Of a stretch of 64,000 nt of DNA, positions 17,689-26,226 are shown in pieces. The position numbers and the translations under genes were made by a program. The DNA comes from Krasilnikovia cinnamomea. Its GTDB lineage: Bacteria; Actinomycetota; Actinomycetes; Mycobacteriales; Micromonosporaceae. The notes under the pieces were generated by a model that had not been told where the DNA came from, ran no database searches, and was given only the letters and a program-made list of their open reading frames with translations. Location: contig NZ_SHKY01000001.1 in the NCBI RefSeq assembly GCF_004217545.1, positions 4,526,001-4,590,000 of the forward strand, in the 5' to 3' direction. How positions within the stretch are numbered: the first letter of the stretch is position 1; each line of letters starts with the position of its first letter.

Positions 17689-18627
17689 CTACTGGACTGC
17701 GTCCTCGACAGCCATGGGCAAAGAGGCTCCGGAGTGGGTCTGTAGCAGGTTCCGCCAGCGGCGGGCGTCCCAGCGCTTCGGTTCGGTCCCCTCGACAAAA
17801 TCGATCATCGCATGGACGAATTCCTCGGGCGCCTCCCGGTGTGGGAAGTGCCCGACGCCGGGCAGAACCACCGACTGCGCCCCGGGCATCAGCTCGGCAG
17901 CGGTCGCGGCGTGCTCAACCGGGAGGACGTGGTCCTGGTCGCCCCAGACGACCAGCGTCGGCAGGCCCTGCGCCAGATAGGCGCGGTCCCGCATGGTGAT
18001 CAGCTGTCCGCGCCAATCCGCGACGTGTCGCAGTACATGCAGGAACGCCGCCCGAGCGGCTGGGTCACGCAGCCCGGTGTGCACGGCGTAGGCCTCATTG
18101 AGGTCGGCCGCGAGCGCGGGCGGCGCGACCAGCCCGGCGGCCGCGCGCAGCGCACCGAGGGCAAGGCGGGACGGCGGCAGGTGGCTGAGCCGCAGGGCGA
18201 CGGAAGCGCCCGGTAGGGTCAGCGCGCGGAACGCCACGCTCACCTGCGAGCCCAGTCCGCCGCCGGCGACCACGACGAGTCGGTCGGTGCGCTCCGGGAA
18301 CTGATAGGCGAACTGCATCGTCACGCCGCCGCCGAAGCTGTGGCCGACCACGGTAGCCCGGTCGATGTCGAGCGCGCTGAGCAGGTCCCGAAGGCCGTTG
18401 GCGTACCCGCCGATGCTGTAGTCCGCCCGCGGTTTTGCCGACCGGCCGTGGCCGAGCAGGTCGGGCATGATCACCGTGTACCGCTCGGCGAGCGCGGGCG
18501 CGACGATGTCCCATGTGGTGCCGTCGCAGCCGATGCCGTGCACGAGCAGCAGGACGGTAGGGCCGGTGCCCAGCAACCGGAAGGCGCGAGCGTGCCCGTG
18601 CACCTCGACCATCCGCAGCTCATCCAT
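17689..18627 (-). CDS. Alpha/beta hydrolase (epoxide hydrolase/lipase-like)
   Basis: A 312-aa alpha/beta hydrolase with all expected elements: LLLVHGIGCDGTTWDIVAPA (oxyanion loop), VVGHSFGGGV (Ser nucleophile), VVWGDQDHVLPVEHA (acid), and LPGVGHFPHREAPEEF (His). A helical lid lies between residues ~140 and 210. It has no signal peptide. Convergent with the hydrolase at 16926, with no shared operon. The substrate cannot be read from the sequence. Confidence 0.92.
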   Translation of the reverse strand: MDELRMVEVHGHARAFRLLGTGPTVLLLVHGIGCDGTTWDIVAPALAERYTVIMPDLLGHGRSAKPRADYSIGGYANGLRDLLSALDIDRATVVGHSFGGGVTMQFAYQFPERTDRLVVVAGGGLGSQVSVAFRALTLPGASVALRLSHLPPSRLALGALRAAAGLVAPPALAADLNEAYAVHTGLRDPAARAAFLHVLRHVADWRGQLITMRDRAYLAQGLPTLVVWGDQDHVLPVEHAATAAELMPGAQSVVLPGVGHFPHREAPEEFVHAMIDFVEGTEPKRWDARRWRNLLQTHSGASLPMAVEDAVQ

Positions 18628-18652
18628 CCGCGCAGGATAGATAGCCGACGTT

Positions 18653-18935
18653 TCATGGCAGTAACCATCTCCTCCTACGTGTGAGGGCGAAGCGGTTCTT
18701 GGTCAGCATGTCGAACATCGCCTGCGCCGCCGGGTCGGCGGCGATCGCCGCTCGCAGGTCAGCCGGCATCTCCGTTTCCGGCGGTGGCGCATAGGCGGCC
18801 GTCCACCGCCCGTCGGCCGTCACGGCATTCACCGCGGCGCGGCCGGCGGCAGCATCAGGCCGGCCGCCTCCAGCCGGGCCACATTGGCGACGTTGCGTTG
18901 GGACCAGATGCTGCGCGGAGACCAGCCTTCAGCGC
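18653..18935 (-). pseudogene. YdeI/OmpD-associated-like protein remnant
   Basis: Two adjacent minus-strand frames together read SPRSIWSQRNVANVARLEAA and GLMLPPAAPR, then AAVNAVTADGRWTAAYAPPP followed by DLRAAIAADPAAQAMFDMLT and KNRFALT. This is the middle of the YdeI family (residues W-S-x-R-N and A-Y-x-P). A frameshift in the GC-rich stretch near 18840 and missing ends make it non-functional. Recognition rests on family memory. Confidence 0.55.
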
Positions 18936-19082
18936 AGCTCACTCAGCGGCATGAAGTGCGGGCTGCGAGAGCTGGCGGGGAACCGCCACGGATTGAACGG
19001 CGAGACAGCAAGCCCCAGGACCGCCACCGCGCACATTGGCTGGTCCTCGTCAACGCCCGACCGACCGTAGCCAGGTCGCCTG

Positions 19083-19427
19083 CTATTTGCCGACGATGTC
19101 CAACAGCGCGAGGCATGTGAAGGGCACAAGCAAGGCTGCCACGCATGCGAGCCAGTACCGGGATGCCCGCACGGCCGTCCTGCGGCGCATCCACACATTG
19201 ATAAACCCCCAGATGGAGCCGAACATGCAGAACACCGGCGTGGCGAGGATCAGCCAACCGGCCATCCCGTCGTTCTCGGTTGGCTCCGGCTGCGTCCATC
19301 CGAGGTCGGCCAGGGGCCAGTTCGCCAGGATGTACCACGCCAGGAACAGCGGAACGATGGCCGGAATCCCCAGCAGCACGTTCACGCCGATCGGTATACC
19401 CAGCTTCCAGATGCGCTCACTCCTCAT
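19083..19427 (-). CDS. Small integral membrane protein
   Basis: A 114-aa protein with three hydrophobic segments at about residues 11-34, 55-78 and 92-112, and a basic loop (WMRRRTAVRASRYW) that should face the cytoplasm. ATG 19427 begins a normal membrane topology; the longer frame is Pro/Arg-rich noise. No family is recognised. It is divergent from the fabG-like gene. Confidence 0.6.
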   Translation of the reverse strand: MRSERIWKLGIPIGVNVLLGIPAIVPLFLAWYILANWPLADLGWTQPEPTENDGMAGWLILATPVFCMFGSIWGFINVWMRRRTAVRASRYWLACVAALLVPFTCLALLDIVGK

Positions 19428-19656
19428 GATCAATAGATCGCCCGAATTGCTTCGTGCCAACTTCGGACGAGGGCGGGGCAACGGAAGCAAACGCATGGGC
19501 GTGACGCTAACGCCGGGAAGCAAATCACCGGGCGCCACCGACGCGGTCCCCAATGCTCCCGCAGGATTCGCCACACCCCCCTGGGGCTGCCCCGTCTCCT
19601 CGTCGGCGACGCCGTAGCATTCCGGTGCTTCATCCTGCGCCGGCAACGGGGGTCCA

Positions 19657-20361
19657 ATGAATCGGGTGGTTCTGATCACCGGCGGAGGCAAAGGCATCGG
19701 ACGGGCCACCGCCCAGCTTTTCGCCGACGACGGATACAAGGTCGCCGTGACCTACCGTGAATCGCCGCCACCGGCCGGCGTCTTCGGGGTGCGATGCGAC
19801 GTCGCCGACGACGGCAGTGTCGAGGAGGCGTTCGCTGCCGTGGAGGCGAACCTCGGCCCGGTCGAGATTGCCGTGATGAACGCCGGTGTCACGCGCGATG
19901 AGCTGCTCCTGCGCATGGACGAGAAGGACTTCTCCGAGGTCCTGAATGTCAACCTCACCGGCGCCTTCCGGGTCGCCGAGCGGGCCAGCCGGTCGATGCT
20001 GCGGGCGAGGTGGGGTCGGCTGATCTTCATTTCCTCGGTCGTCGCGCTGTACGGCGAGGCCGGTCAAGCGAACCATGCCGCCGCCAAGGCCGGACTCGTC
20101 GGGCTCGCCCGGTCGCTGACGCGTGAGCTCGGTGCACGCAACATCACCGCGAACGTCGTGGCGCCCGGTTTCACCGCCACCGACATGACGGCCGGGCTGG
20201 CCGACGAACAACGCCAGCACATACTGCGGCAGGTGCCCGCCGGCCGTGCTGCTTCTCCCGAGGAGGTGGCCGCAGCGGCGAGGTTCCTTGCGGGGGACGC
20301 CGCCGGCTACATCAGCGGCGCGGTGGTCCCGGTCGACGGCGGGGCCGGAATGGGTCACTGA
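19657..20361 (+). CDS. fabG: FabG-like 3-oxoacyl-ACP reductase (SDR) with atypical active site
   Basis: A short-chain dehydrogenase closest in pattern to FabG/MabA. The NADPH loop TGGGKGIGRA, the NAGV motif and the catalytic Ser region LIFISSVVALYG are present, as is the family tail ISGAVVPVDGGAGMGH. The expected active-site Tyr (N-Y-A-A-x-K) is replaced by His: GQANHAAAKAGL, codon CAT. The Lys is kept. Loss of the Tyr usually abolishes or greatly lowers SDR reductase activity, so this copy may have another role. It is convergent with the fabI-like gene, 20 bases apart. Confidence 0.85.
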   Translation: MNRVVLITGGGKGIGRATAQLFADDGYKVAVTYRESPPPAGVFGVRCDVADDGSVEEAFAAVEANLGPVEIAVMNAGVTRDELLLRMDEKDFSEVLNVNLTGAFRVAERASRSMLRARWGRLIFISSVVALYGEAGQANHAAAKAGLVGLARSLTRELGARNITANVVAPGFTATDMTAGLADEQRQHILRQVPAGRAASPEEVAAAARFLAGDAAGYISGAVVPVDGGAGMGH

Positions 20362-20381
20362 GCTGCGGCAGGCCGCCCGGT

Positions 20382-20969
20382 TCAGGCGCCCACCGCGTGA
20401 TATCCACCGTCGGCATGCACGATCTCGCCCGTGGTGGCCGGGAACCAGTCCGACAGCAACGCGACACAGGCCCGCGCGGCGACCTCCACGTCGTCCGCCT
20501 TCCAGCCCAGCGGCGCGCGGGTGTCCCAGGCCTCCTCGAAGCCGGCCGACCCGGGAATGTTGCGGGCGGCGACCGTACGCAACGGTCCGGCCGCCACGAG
20601 GTTGACCCGGATGCCCCGCGGGCCGAGGTGGTGGGCCAGGTAGCGGCTGCACGACTCGAGCCCGGCCTTGGCCACCCCCATCCAGTCGTACGACGGCCAT
20701 GCCACGCCGGCGTCGAGCCCGTCGACGTACGCACCGACCCGGTCGGCGAGGCTGTCGAGGTGTGCCGGGTCGGTGACGTCCAGTTCGACGACCGGGGCGG
20801 GCTGCGGCAGTCGCCGGGCGATCCGGTTGACCAGGCTCAATCTTCCGTATCCCGTGAGCACGACGGTCGCGCCCTGCTCCTGCGCCAGCCGCGCGGTGTG
20901 GAACGCGATGGACGACTCGGTCAGGACACCGGTGATCAGCAGCCGCTTGCCGGCAAGGATTCCCGTCAC
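20382..20969 (-). CDS. fabI: Enoyl-ACP reductase (FabI/InhA-like) with internal deletion
   Basis: Residues from both ends match InhA/FabI: GKRLLITGVLTESSIAFHTA and LAQEQGATVVLTGYGRLSLV at the N-terminus, then SYDWMGVAKAGLESCSRYLA and the tail DWFPATTGEIVHADGGYHAV. The catalytic Y-x(6)-K is present. Between YVDGLD and AGVAWPSYDWM the usual ~60 residues carrying the H-S-I-G-F strand and the central helices are absent, so the product is 195 aa instead of roughly 255-270. The deletion is in frame. GTG 20969 overlaps the stop of the MFS gene upstream. It is probably inactive as a reductase. Confidence 0.8.
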   Translation of the reverse strand: MTGILAGKRLLITGVLTESSIAFHTARLAQEQGATVVLTGYGRLSLVNRIARRLPQPAPVVELDVTDPAHLDSLADRVGAYVDGLDAGVAWPSYDWMGVAKAGLESCSRYLAHHLGPRGIRVNLVAAGPLRTVAARNIPGSAGFEEAWDTRAPLGWKADDVEVAARACVALLSDWFPATTGEIVHADGGYHAVGA

Positions 20970-22519
20970 CTCAGCTCCCGGTCCGCCGTCCGGTGGGTTG
21001 GCGCCGGGTCGGCCCGACGCCGGCGTGGCCAGATGGAGTAGGAGAACGAGATGACGAAGTCGATGATGAGGACGGTGACCCACACCTTGCTGACGAGCAT
21101 CAGGGTCGGCAGGTCCTCGGGGACCGTGTCCTGGATGCTGGCCTTGATCCACGAGTGACCGAGGAACCACAGCACGCCCTGGCCGATCAGGAATATGCCG
21201 AGGTGCTCGAGCCACCGGCGGCGTTCCTTGCGGGCGTGCTCCAGGTCCGGGCCGGCGGGCTTGGCAGACGGGTGGGCCGTGTCGGCAGGGACCAGGTCCG
21301 GGCGTACGGGCGCGACGTCTGCGGGCCGCGGCGCGGGAATCGCGGGTGGTGGGGCGGGCGTGGCCTCGCGGGGGGTGGGCGCCGGCCGGCTGGGCAGGCC
21401 GAGTCGCCGCACCGCGAAGGGTACGAGGATGGCACCGACGGTCAGGACTGCGGCACCGAGGGCACATGCGATCCGCCAGCCCCCGTTCGCGTAGAGCGCA
21501 CCGAAGACGGCCGGGCCTACCAGCGCGCCGACGAGTTGTGCACCCTCGTACATGCCCATGGCCCGGCCGAGCGCGCCGTTGGCGGCCTCGGCGACCGTGG
21601 CCTCCTCGACCGGGATCGCCGCCGCCAGGCAGACCGAGGTCAGTGCCCAGATCACCGAGATGACCGCGGGTTGTGGCGCGAATGCGAGCGCGCCCGCACT
21701 CAGCGCGCTCGCCAGCAGGGCCAGCCCCAGCGTGACGCTCCGGCCGAGTTGCCCGGTGACCTTGTGGGTGTGGCCGGGCAGCAGGACGAAGGCCAGGAAC
21801 CCGGGAGCGAGCACCATCGCGATCCCGACGGGATCCAGGTGGAACTCGCGCTGCAGGTGCAGCAGGAGCAGCAGGCCGATGCCGGCCTCGGCGGTCGCCG
21901 TCACGGCGGTGAGGGTGAGCAGCGGCCACATCCGGCGGCCGAGCTTGCCCGGTCCGCGGGCCGGTCCGTCGCCCGGTGGGCGGGCCGGTGGAGCGGATCG
22001 GGCGCTGAGCATCACCGCGGCGGCGCAGACGGCGGCGACCGCGCCCAGCCCGAAGACCGCCGGGTAGCCGAGCCAGCCCAGGATGACGAACGCGCCGAGG
22101 AAGCCGATGAACGAGCCTTGGCCCTCGGCGGCCAGCAGTTGGCCGAACGCGGCCACGCCGCCGGTCTCACCGACCCTGGCCCGCACCGCGACCCAGAACA
22201 GCGCGCCGCCCGCACCGCCGAGCGCGGCCGCGGCGAACGCCCACGTCAGGTTGGGTGCCAGCGCGTAGCCGGCGAGGGAGGCCGCGTAGAGGAGGGCGCC
22301 CAGGGCGGCGATCCGGCCGCGGTCGAACCGGTCGGCCAGGACGCCGGCGATGGGACGCACCACCAGCGACAGCGCCGCCTCGACGGCGACGACGGCGCCG
22401 ACCTGGGTGGGGGTGGCGCCCATTTCGGCGGTGGCCCACAGGGGCAACAGGAAGTCGACGACCTCGGCCGGGGCGCGGGTCAGCGCGGCGGCGGAGTATG
22501 CCTTTTCGTCACGGCGCAC
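20966..22519 (-). CDS. MFS transporter with extra C-terminal domain
   Basis: A 517-aa major facilitator. About twelve helices occupy residues ~10-395, with the conserved loop motif VLADRFDRGRIAALG after TM2. A Pro/Ala-rich linker (about residues 395-430) leads to a charged segment (HARKERRRWLEHLGIF) and two further hydrophobic stretches, unusual for simple drug exporters. GTG 22519 is the start. Its stop overlaps the fabI-like start, so the two are probably co-translated. The substrate is unknown. Confidence 0.88.
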   Translation of the reverse strand: MRRDEKAYSAAALTRAPAEVVDFLLPLWATAEMGATPTQVGAVVAVEAALSLVVRPIAGVLADRFDRGRIAALGALLYAASLAGYALAPNLTWAFAAAALGGAGGALFWVAVRARVGETGGVAAFGQLLAAEGQGSFIGFLGAFVILGWLGYPAVFGLGAVAAVCAAAVMLSARSAPPARPPGDGPARGPGKLGRRMWPLLTLTAVTATAEAGIGLLLLLHLQREFHLDPVGIAMVLAPGFLAFVLLPGHTHKVTGQLGRSVTLGLALLASALSAGALAFAPQPAVISVIWALTSVCLAAAIPVEEATVAEAANGALGRAMGMYEGAQLVGALVGPAVFGALYANGGWRIACALGAAVLTVGAILVPFAVRRLGLPSRPAPTPREATPAPPPAIPAPRPADVAPVRPDLVPADTAHPSAKPAGPDLEHARKERRRWLEHLGIFLIGQGVLWFLGHSWIKASIQDTVPEDLPTLMLVSKVWVTVLIIDFVISFSYSIWPRRRRADPAPTHRTADRELR

Positions 22520-22541
22520 GGAAGATTGGCTCCAGGTGTCG

Positions 22542-22585
22542 GTCGCGGGTGCGAAGCAGGAACGTCGCGGGTGCGGAGCAGGAAC
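22542..22585. repeat. 22-bp tandem duplication upstream of the MFS gene
   Basis: Two adjacent 22-bp units (22542-22563 and 22564-22585) differ at one base. Because 22 is not a multiple of three, the duplication changes the frame of a short minus-strand ORF beginning at ATG 22638 (MPRHEADLDRKRTLVEAVFL). Without the duplication that ORF would read on through LLRTRDRHLEPIFRAP and stop in an overlap with the MFS start. Confidence 0.8.
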
Positions 22586-22688
22586 ACCGCTTCGACGAGG
22601 GTCCGCTTGCGGTCCAGGTCGGCCTCATGGCGTGGCATGCGCCCGTACTGTACAGGCGTTGGGAAAGCGGCAAGATCACGGGGTCATG

Positions 22689-22721
22689 ATCTGTCATGAG
22701 ACTTGACACGCTTTGACAGAT
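22689..22721 (+). promoter_or_regulatory. Inverted repeat in the promoter of the ligase remnant
   Basis: ATCTGTCA (22689-22696) and TGACAGAT (22714-22721) form perfect 8-bp arms. Between them is TTGACA, which could serve as a -35 element for the gene starting at 22738. An operator for a dimeric repressor is inferred. Confidence 0.4.
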
Positions 22722-22737
22722 TTCGGATCGTTTCGCC

Positions 22738-23181
22738 ATGACCCCAGCCGAGGCTCTCGCCGGTATCGCTCACACCCGTACCCTGATCGCCGGACAGCGT
22801 CGGCTCGTCGGCCCCGACATCACCGACATCGTGCTGCGCCGCGCCGGTTATCTGCGCGGATGTGGAGTACGACGCGGGCATCGGGTGATGGTCAAGGGCG
22901 CCAACAGCCTCGAATACGTGAGCACGGTGCTGGCTGTCATGCACCTCGATGCCACGCTCGTCGCGGTGGATGAGCAGCAGCCGACGGCCGACGTGGCGGA
23001 CATGATCCGGCGAGCCGGGGTGGACTGGCTCACGTCCGACGAGCCCGCCGATCGCGACGCCGGATACCCCGTGCCGGTGCTGGCGCTCGACGGCGACGCA
23101 CCACCGGTGGAGGGCGACGACGCGGTGAGCCTGGCGGCCTGGCGGAGCCGGCTACCGCGCCGTGCGGACGATGGCCGTCGA
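22738..23181 (+). pseudogene. N-terminal stump of an AMP-dependent acyl-CoA ligase
   Basis: The first ~145 residues resemble the start of an adenylate-forming enzyme: ITDIVLRRAGYLRGCGVRRG, HRVMVKGANSLEYVSTVLAV, then ATLVAVDEQQPTADVADMIR. The characteristic AMP-binding signature (S/T-G-S/T-T-G-x-P-K-G) and all later motifs are missing. The frame runs on antisense through the neighbouring XRE gene, so the real end was lost at a junction near 23180. It cannot encode a working ligase. Confidence 0.55.
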
Positions 23182-24456
23182 CTACGCCATGATCAACGCG
23201 TGAGGGTCCGGTCCGTCCTCGACAACCGGGCCGGCACTGGCCTCGCGCCACGCCCGGGCTGCCAACCGGTAGGCGCCGGACTCCTCGTAACCGGATGCCG
23301 CGCGGTGGTAGAGATCCGTCGCCCGACGCTTGTCGCGCCGCGCACGGGCCAACCGAGCCAGCGCGATCAGACAACGGGGCTGGTCCGGATAGCTCTGCCC
23401 GGCCGTGTCCTCCATGGTGGCCGCGGCGCGGCGGGCGCCGTCCAGGTCGTCGCGCGCCAGGGCGGCCGTGATCTCGACGGCGGCCATGCGGTTGCGGTCG
23501 GCCGGGCCGCCCAACAGATCCGTCGCCTGCCGTGCGCGCACGAGCAGTGGTTGGGCGGCGGACAGGTCACCGGACGCGACCCGGTGTGCGGCGGCCGCCC
23601 GGGAGAGCCGCATCCAGGTCCGTACGTCGGTGTCCGGACCGATCAGCTCAAGGGCGCGGTCGAAGTACGCCTCGGTGCCGGGCTGGCCGAGCAGGAAGAG
23701 CACGCTGCCGGCGGTCCAGTTGACCAGCCCGCGCAACAGCCGCACGGGCACGTCGTCCGCGATGGCCAGCAACTCCTCGGCCGTGGCCCGGCCCTGCTCC
23801 CACTCGCCACTCTCGCCGCAGGCGAGGAGGATCTCGATCCCGGCGCGGACCCGTTCGGGCGTGGTGGCGTCGAGGGGAGCGGCTGCGGCGACCGCGCGCT
23901 CGGCGTACCTGATGGCCTGACTCGGTGTCCGGCCTTCGCGGGCCACGGCCGCCAGGGCGGTGGCCACGCGGGCCTGTAGCAGCGGCGACTCCAGCGTCAG
24001 TGGATCGTCGAGAAGCTCGCCGAGCACCTCGGCCCGGCGTGCGCTGTCCGCCGCGTCGGTGAGCGTCTCAGCCAGCTCCCACCGGATCTCCCACAGCACG
24101 TCCTCGTCCTCGTCGAGGGTCGCGGTGTCCAGCATCGACTCGAGTTCGGTGCGGGCGAGCCCCCCGTCACCGTCTGCCCGGGCCGACCTGGCGGCGATCA
24201 GCCGCCCGATGAGCTCCAGGCGGTGCGCGCGGTTGCCGGCGGGTGCGTCGGGCACCGGTTCGGTGAGGTCGGTCAAAGGCACGCCGAGATTGGCGGCGAG
24301 TGCGCGCGCCAGTTCCGCGTTGGGGGTGCGGCGGCCACTCTCGACGAGCGAGACGTAGCTTGGTGACATGCTGGCACCGGCGACCTGGGCCTGCGACAAC
24401 CCGCGGACGCGGCGCAGCTCGCGTAGCCGGAGGCCGAACGCCGGCTGTTCCACCAT
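23182..24456 (-). CDS. XRE-family regulator with TPR domain
   Basis: A 424-aa cytoplasmic regulator. Residues ~8-65 are a HTH_3 domain (LRLRELRRVRGLSQAQVAGA and YVSLVESGRRTPNAELARAL). The rest is a chain of TPR-like helices (ELLDDPLTLESPLLQARVAT, QAIRYAERAVAAAAPLDATT, then others). This layout resembles pheromone/peptide-sensing XRE-TPR regulators. ATG 24456 has an excellent AGGAGGT site. It is divergent from an MFS stump and may once have controlled that gene or the ligase stump beside it. Confidence 0.9.
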   Translation of the reverse strand: MVEQPAFGLRLRELRRVRGLSQAQVAGASMSPSYVSLVESGRRTPNAELARALAANLGVPLTDLTEPVPDAPAGNRAHRLELIGRLIAARSARADGDGGLARTELESMLDTATLDEDEDVLWEIRWELAETLTDAADSARRAEVLGELLDDPLTLESPLLQARVATALAAVAREGRTPSQAIRYAERAVAAAAPLDATTPERVRAGIEILLACGESGEWEQGRATAEELLAIADDVPVRLLRGLVNWTAGSVLFLLGQPGTEAYFDRALELIGPDTDVRTWMRLSRAAAAHRVASGDLSAAQPLLVRARQATDLLGGPADRNRMAAVEITAALARDDLDGARRAAATMEDTAGQSYPDQPRCLIALARLARARRDKRRATDLYHRAASGYEESGAYRLAARAWREASAGPVVEDGPDPHALIMA

Positions 24457-24784
24457 GACGACCTCCTGAACGCAGCTGAGAACCAGCCGAGGACCTGTGG
24501 GTAGCGACAGCAGTGACGCCGAACGGCCGGCGCGTTGAGACGATCGGAGTCTCTCGGCGAAATCCGATTGATCGCCCGGTACGCGGCTAGTCGACGGATC
24601 GTAACCTGATTTGACAGGTCCGGCAATTCTCCACGACGCGATGTCGTGCAGACCATGACTCGAACGTGATAACGCTCTCTCCGTGTCTCGCGCCGGCGTT
24701 GGCACGCCGCCCCGGATCCGGGGCGGCGGGTACGGCGGTCCGGCGGTACCCCCTGGAACGCGTCAGCTGGTTACGTTGGCTGTC
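24457..24784. other. Divergent intergenic region, no gene seen
   Basis: 328 bases between the XRE regulator and the MFS stump. The segment 24560-24640 is less GC-rich than its surroundings and should hold promoters for both directions. I see no conserved ORF, RNA or convincing inverted repeat. Confidence 0.4.
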
Positions 24785-25167
24785 ATGGCGCTGTCAGAAT
24801 CCATGACTCGCCGATGTCGGGCCACGGGCAGTCATCGGTACCCCCGTGGCCTGACGGCGTTGTTGGTGGGCTACGCCGTCAGTGCGGTCGCCGAGTCGAT
24901 GACGCTGGTGGCCGTGCCGTGGTTCGTCTGGCAGACCACGGGCAGCTTCGCCAAGACCGGTGTGGTGGTGGCGGTCGCCGCGATCGGCTCGGCCGTGATC
25001 GGGATACTGGCCGGCCCGTGGGTCGACCGTCTGGGGTTCAAGCCGACCGCGGTCGTGATCTATGTGATCGGCGGCACGGCACTCGGCGCGCTCGCCCTCC
25101 TCGAGTGGCTGGGCCTGCTGACGTTCGAGGTACTCCTGCTGCTGGTCCTGTGCGACAGCGCGCTGGA
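24785..25167 (+). pseudogene. N-terminal fragment of an MFS transporter
   Basis: From ATG 24785 the frame reads four MFS helices: RGLTALLVGYAVSAVAESMT, VPWFVWQTTGSFAKTGVVVA, a GPWVDRLGFKPTAV loop matching MFS motif A, and TFEVLLLLVLCDSALDAP. After about 127 residues the protein breaks off and the frame becomes Trp/Ser/Arg nonsense. The remaining two thirds of a transporter are absent. Confidence 0.6.
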
Positions 25168-25386
25168 CGCACCCTGCTGGTGGGCGGCAACCTCGGATTC
25201 GTGGTCGGCTTTCACCTGGCCTGGCTGGAGTGGGTGCGGTTCGAGGTCCTGCCGCAGACCCGCGTCGCCGTCCGGTTGGCGCCGGGCAACGACGTGGTGC
25301 TTGCGGTGATCTACTTCGGACCACTGCTTCTCGCGGCCACCTTTCTGCTGATCACGTATGCGCTCAGGCGTCGGCGTGGGCGGTGA
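25168..25386 (+). pseudogene. C-terminal fragment of a second membrane protein
   Basis: In a different frame, directly after the MFS break, the sequence reads LLVGGNLGFVVGFHLAWLEW, VRFEVLPQTRVAVRLAPGND and a final helix VIYFGPLLLAATFLLITYAL before RRRRGR and a stop. This is a plausible C-terminus of an unrelated integral membrane protein. The two fragments abut near 25168, which points to a deletion that fused two genes. Confidence 0.45.
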
Positions 25387-25497
25387 GCCGCCAATCCCGG
25401 ACGCGAGGGCTGCCAGGCTGGCAGACCGCGATGGACGTGGTTGGTGCTCGTGGGTCAAGATCCTTGACGACAACGCGAGGCAGGGGAGGTGTGGGGG

Positions 25498-25881
25498 ATG
25501 AGGTCGAGGCTGCGCAAGCTGCACGTCGACGGCCGGGAGTTTACCTGGAAGGCCGGCATCCGAGCCGTACGGGGATCTGACGGTGATCGTCGCCGTTGCA
25601 TCCGTGTCCGGGTGTGGGGAGCCGGAAAGGCTGGTCGCGCCCTGCAAGCTGACTTGATCGAGCACCCGCCGCCAGCGTCGGGGGCGGAAGCCTATTCCTA
25701 CCCGACCGCGGAGGATGTCCGTGTTCTCGTCAGGTACGGGATGCTCGCGGGCTGGATGCCAGCAGCGGCCGGCGGCACGTTCCGGGTGTCGTCGACGGCC
25801 GATCTTGCCCTACCCGGGTTTGCCATCACCGAACTCTTGTGGGCTGCCGAGCAGCCGCACCCCGACGCTGGTGCTCGCTGA
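25498..25881 (+). CDS. Conserved actinobacterial hypothetical protein
   Basis: A 127-aa soluble protein of unknown function with the pattern R-x-L-x-V-x-G-R-x-F-T-W at the start, CIRVRVWGAGKAGRALQADL in the middle, and TAEDVRVLVRYGMLAGWMPA, then LPGFAITELL, near the end. I recall similar proteins widely in actinomycetes, often in accessory regions. ATG 25498 has AGGGGAGG upstream. No catalytic residues are recognised. Confidence 0.75.
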   Translation: MRSRLRKLHVDGREFTWKAGIRAVRGSDGDRRRCIRVRVWGAGKAGRALQADLIEHPPPASGAEAYSYPTAEDVRVLVRYGMLAGWMPAAAGGTFRVSSTADLALPGFAITELLWAAEQPHPDAGAR

Positions 25882-26226
25882 CCCCAGCCTGACCCCAATC
25901 CGCAGCGCCGTCGGCACGGCTAGTGAGGACGGCCGGTCCACGCGCCGGCGGCGACCAGGACGCGCAAGGCACGCCGGCCGCGGCGCGCCATGACGGCGGC
26001 GATGGCGACGCCGACGAGCGAGAACGAGCGGTCACGGATCCGACAGGTCGCGAGAAGAAATGCTCTGCCGGGTTGATCCTCGGTGGCGCGGTCCCGGCGA
26101 ACCCGTCGCGTCAGCGCGGAGAACCCGACCGCAAGATTTCTGTGGCGGGTTGTCGTATCGGAGCGGCGCCGTTCGTGGTGATGTGGAAGGCGGTCGTCGG
26201 GACTGCTGGAACTGAGGAGAGCTGCG
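25882..26226. other. Intergenic region, no gene seen
   Basis: 345 bases between the hypothetical protein and the YCII gene. The open frames on both strands have Arg/Pro/Ala-rich shadow composition. No tRNA-like or strong hairpin structure was noticed. Confidence 0.35.

Noticed and set aside
20970..21929. Long minus-strand open frame giving a FabI with a 320-residue N-terminal extension
   Set aside because: It runs in another frame of the MFS gene and has Arg/Pro/Ala-rich shadow composition. FabI begins at GTG 20969.
23204..23979. Continuation of the acyl-CoA ligase frame
   Set aside because: It is antisense to the clear XRE/TPR gene and contains no adenylation motif.
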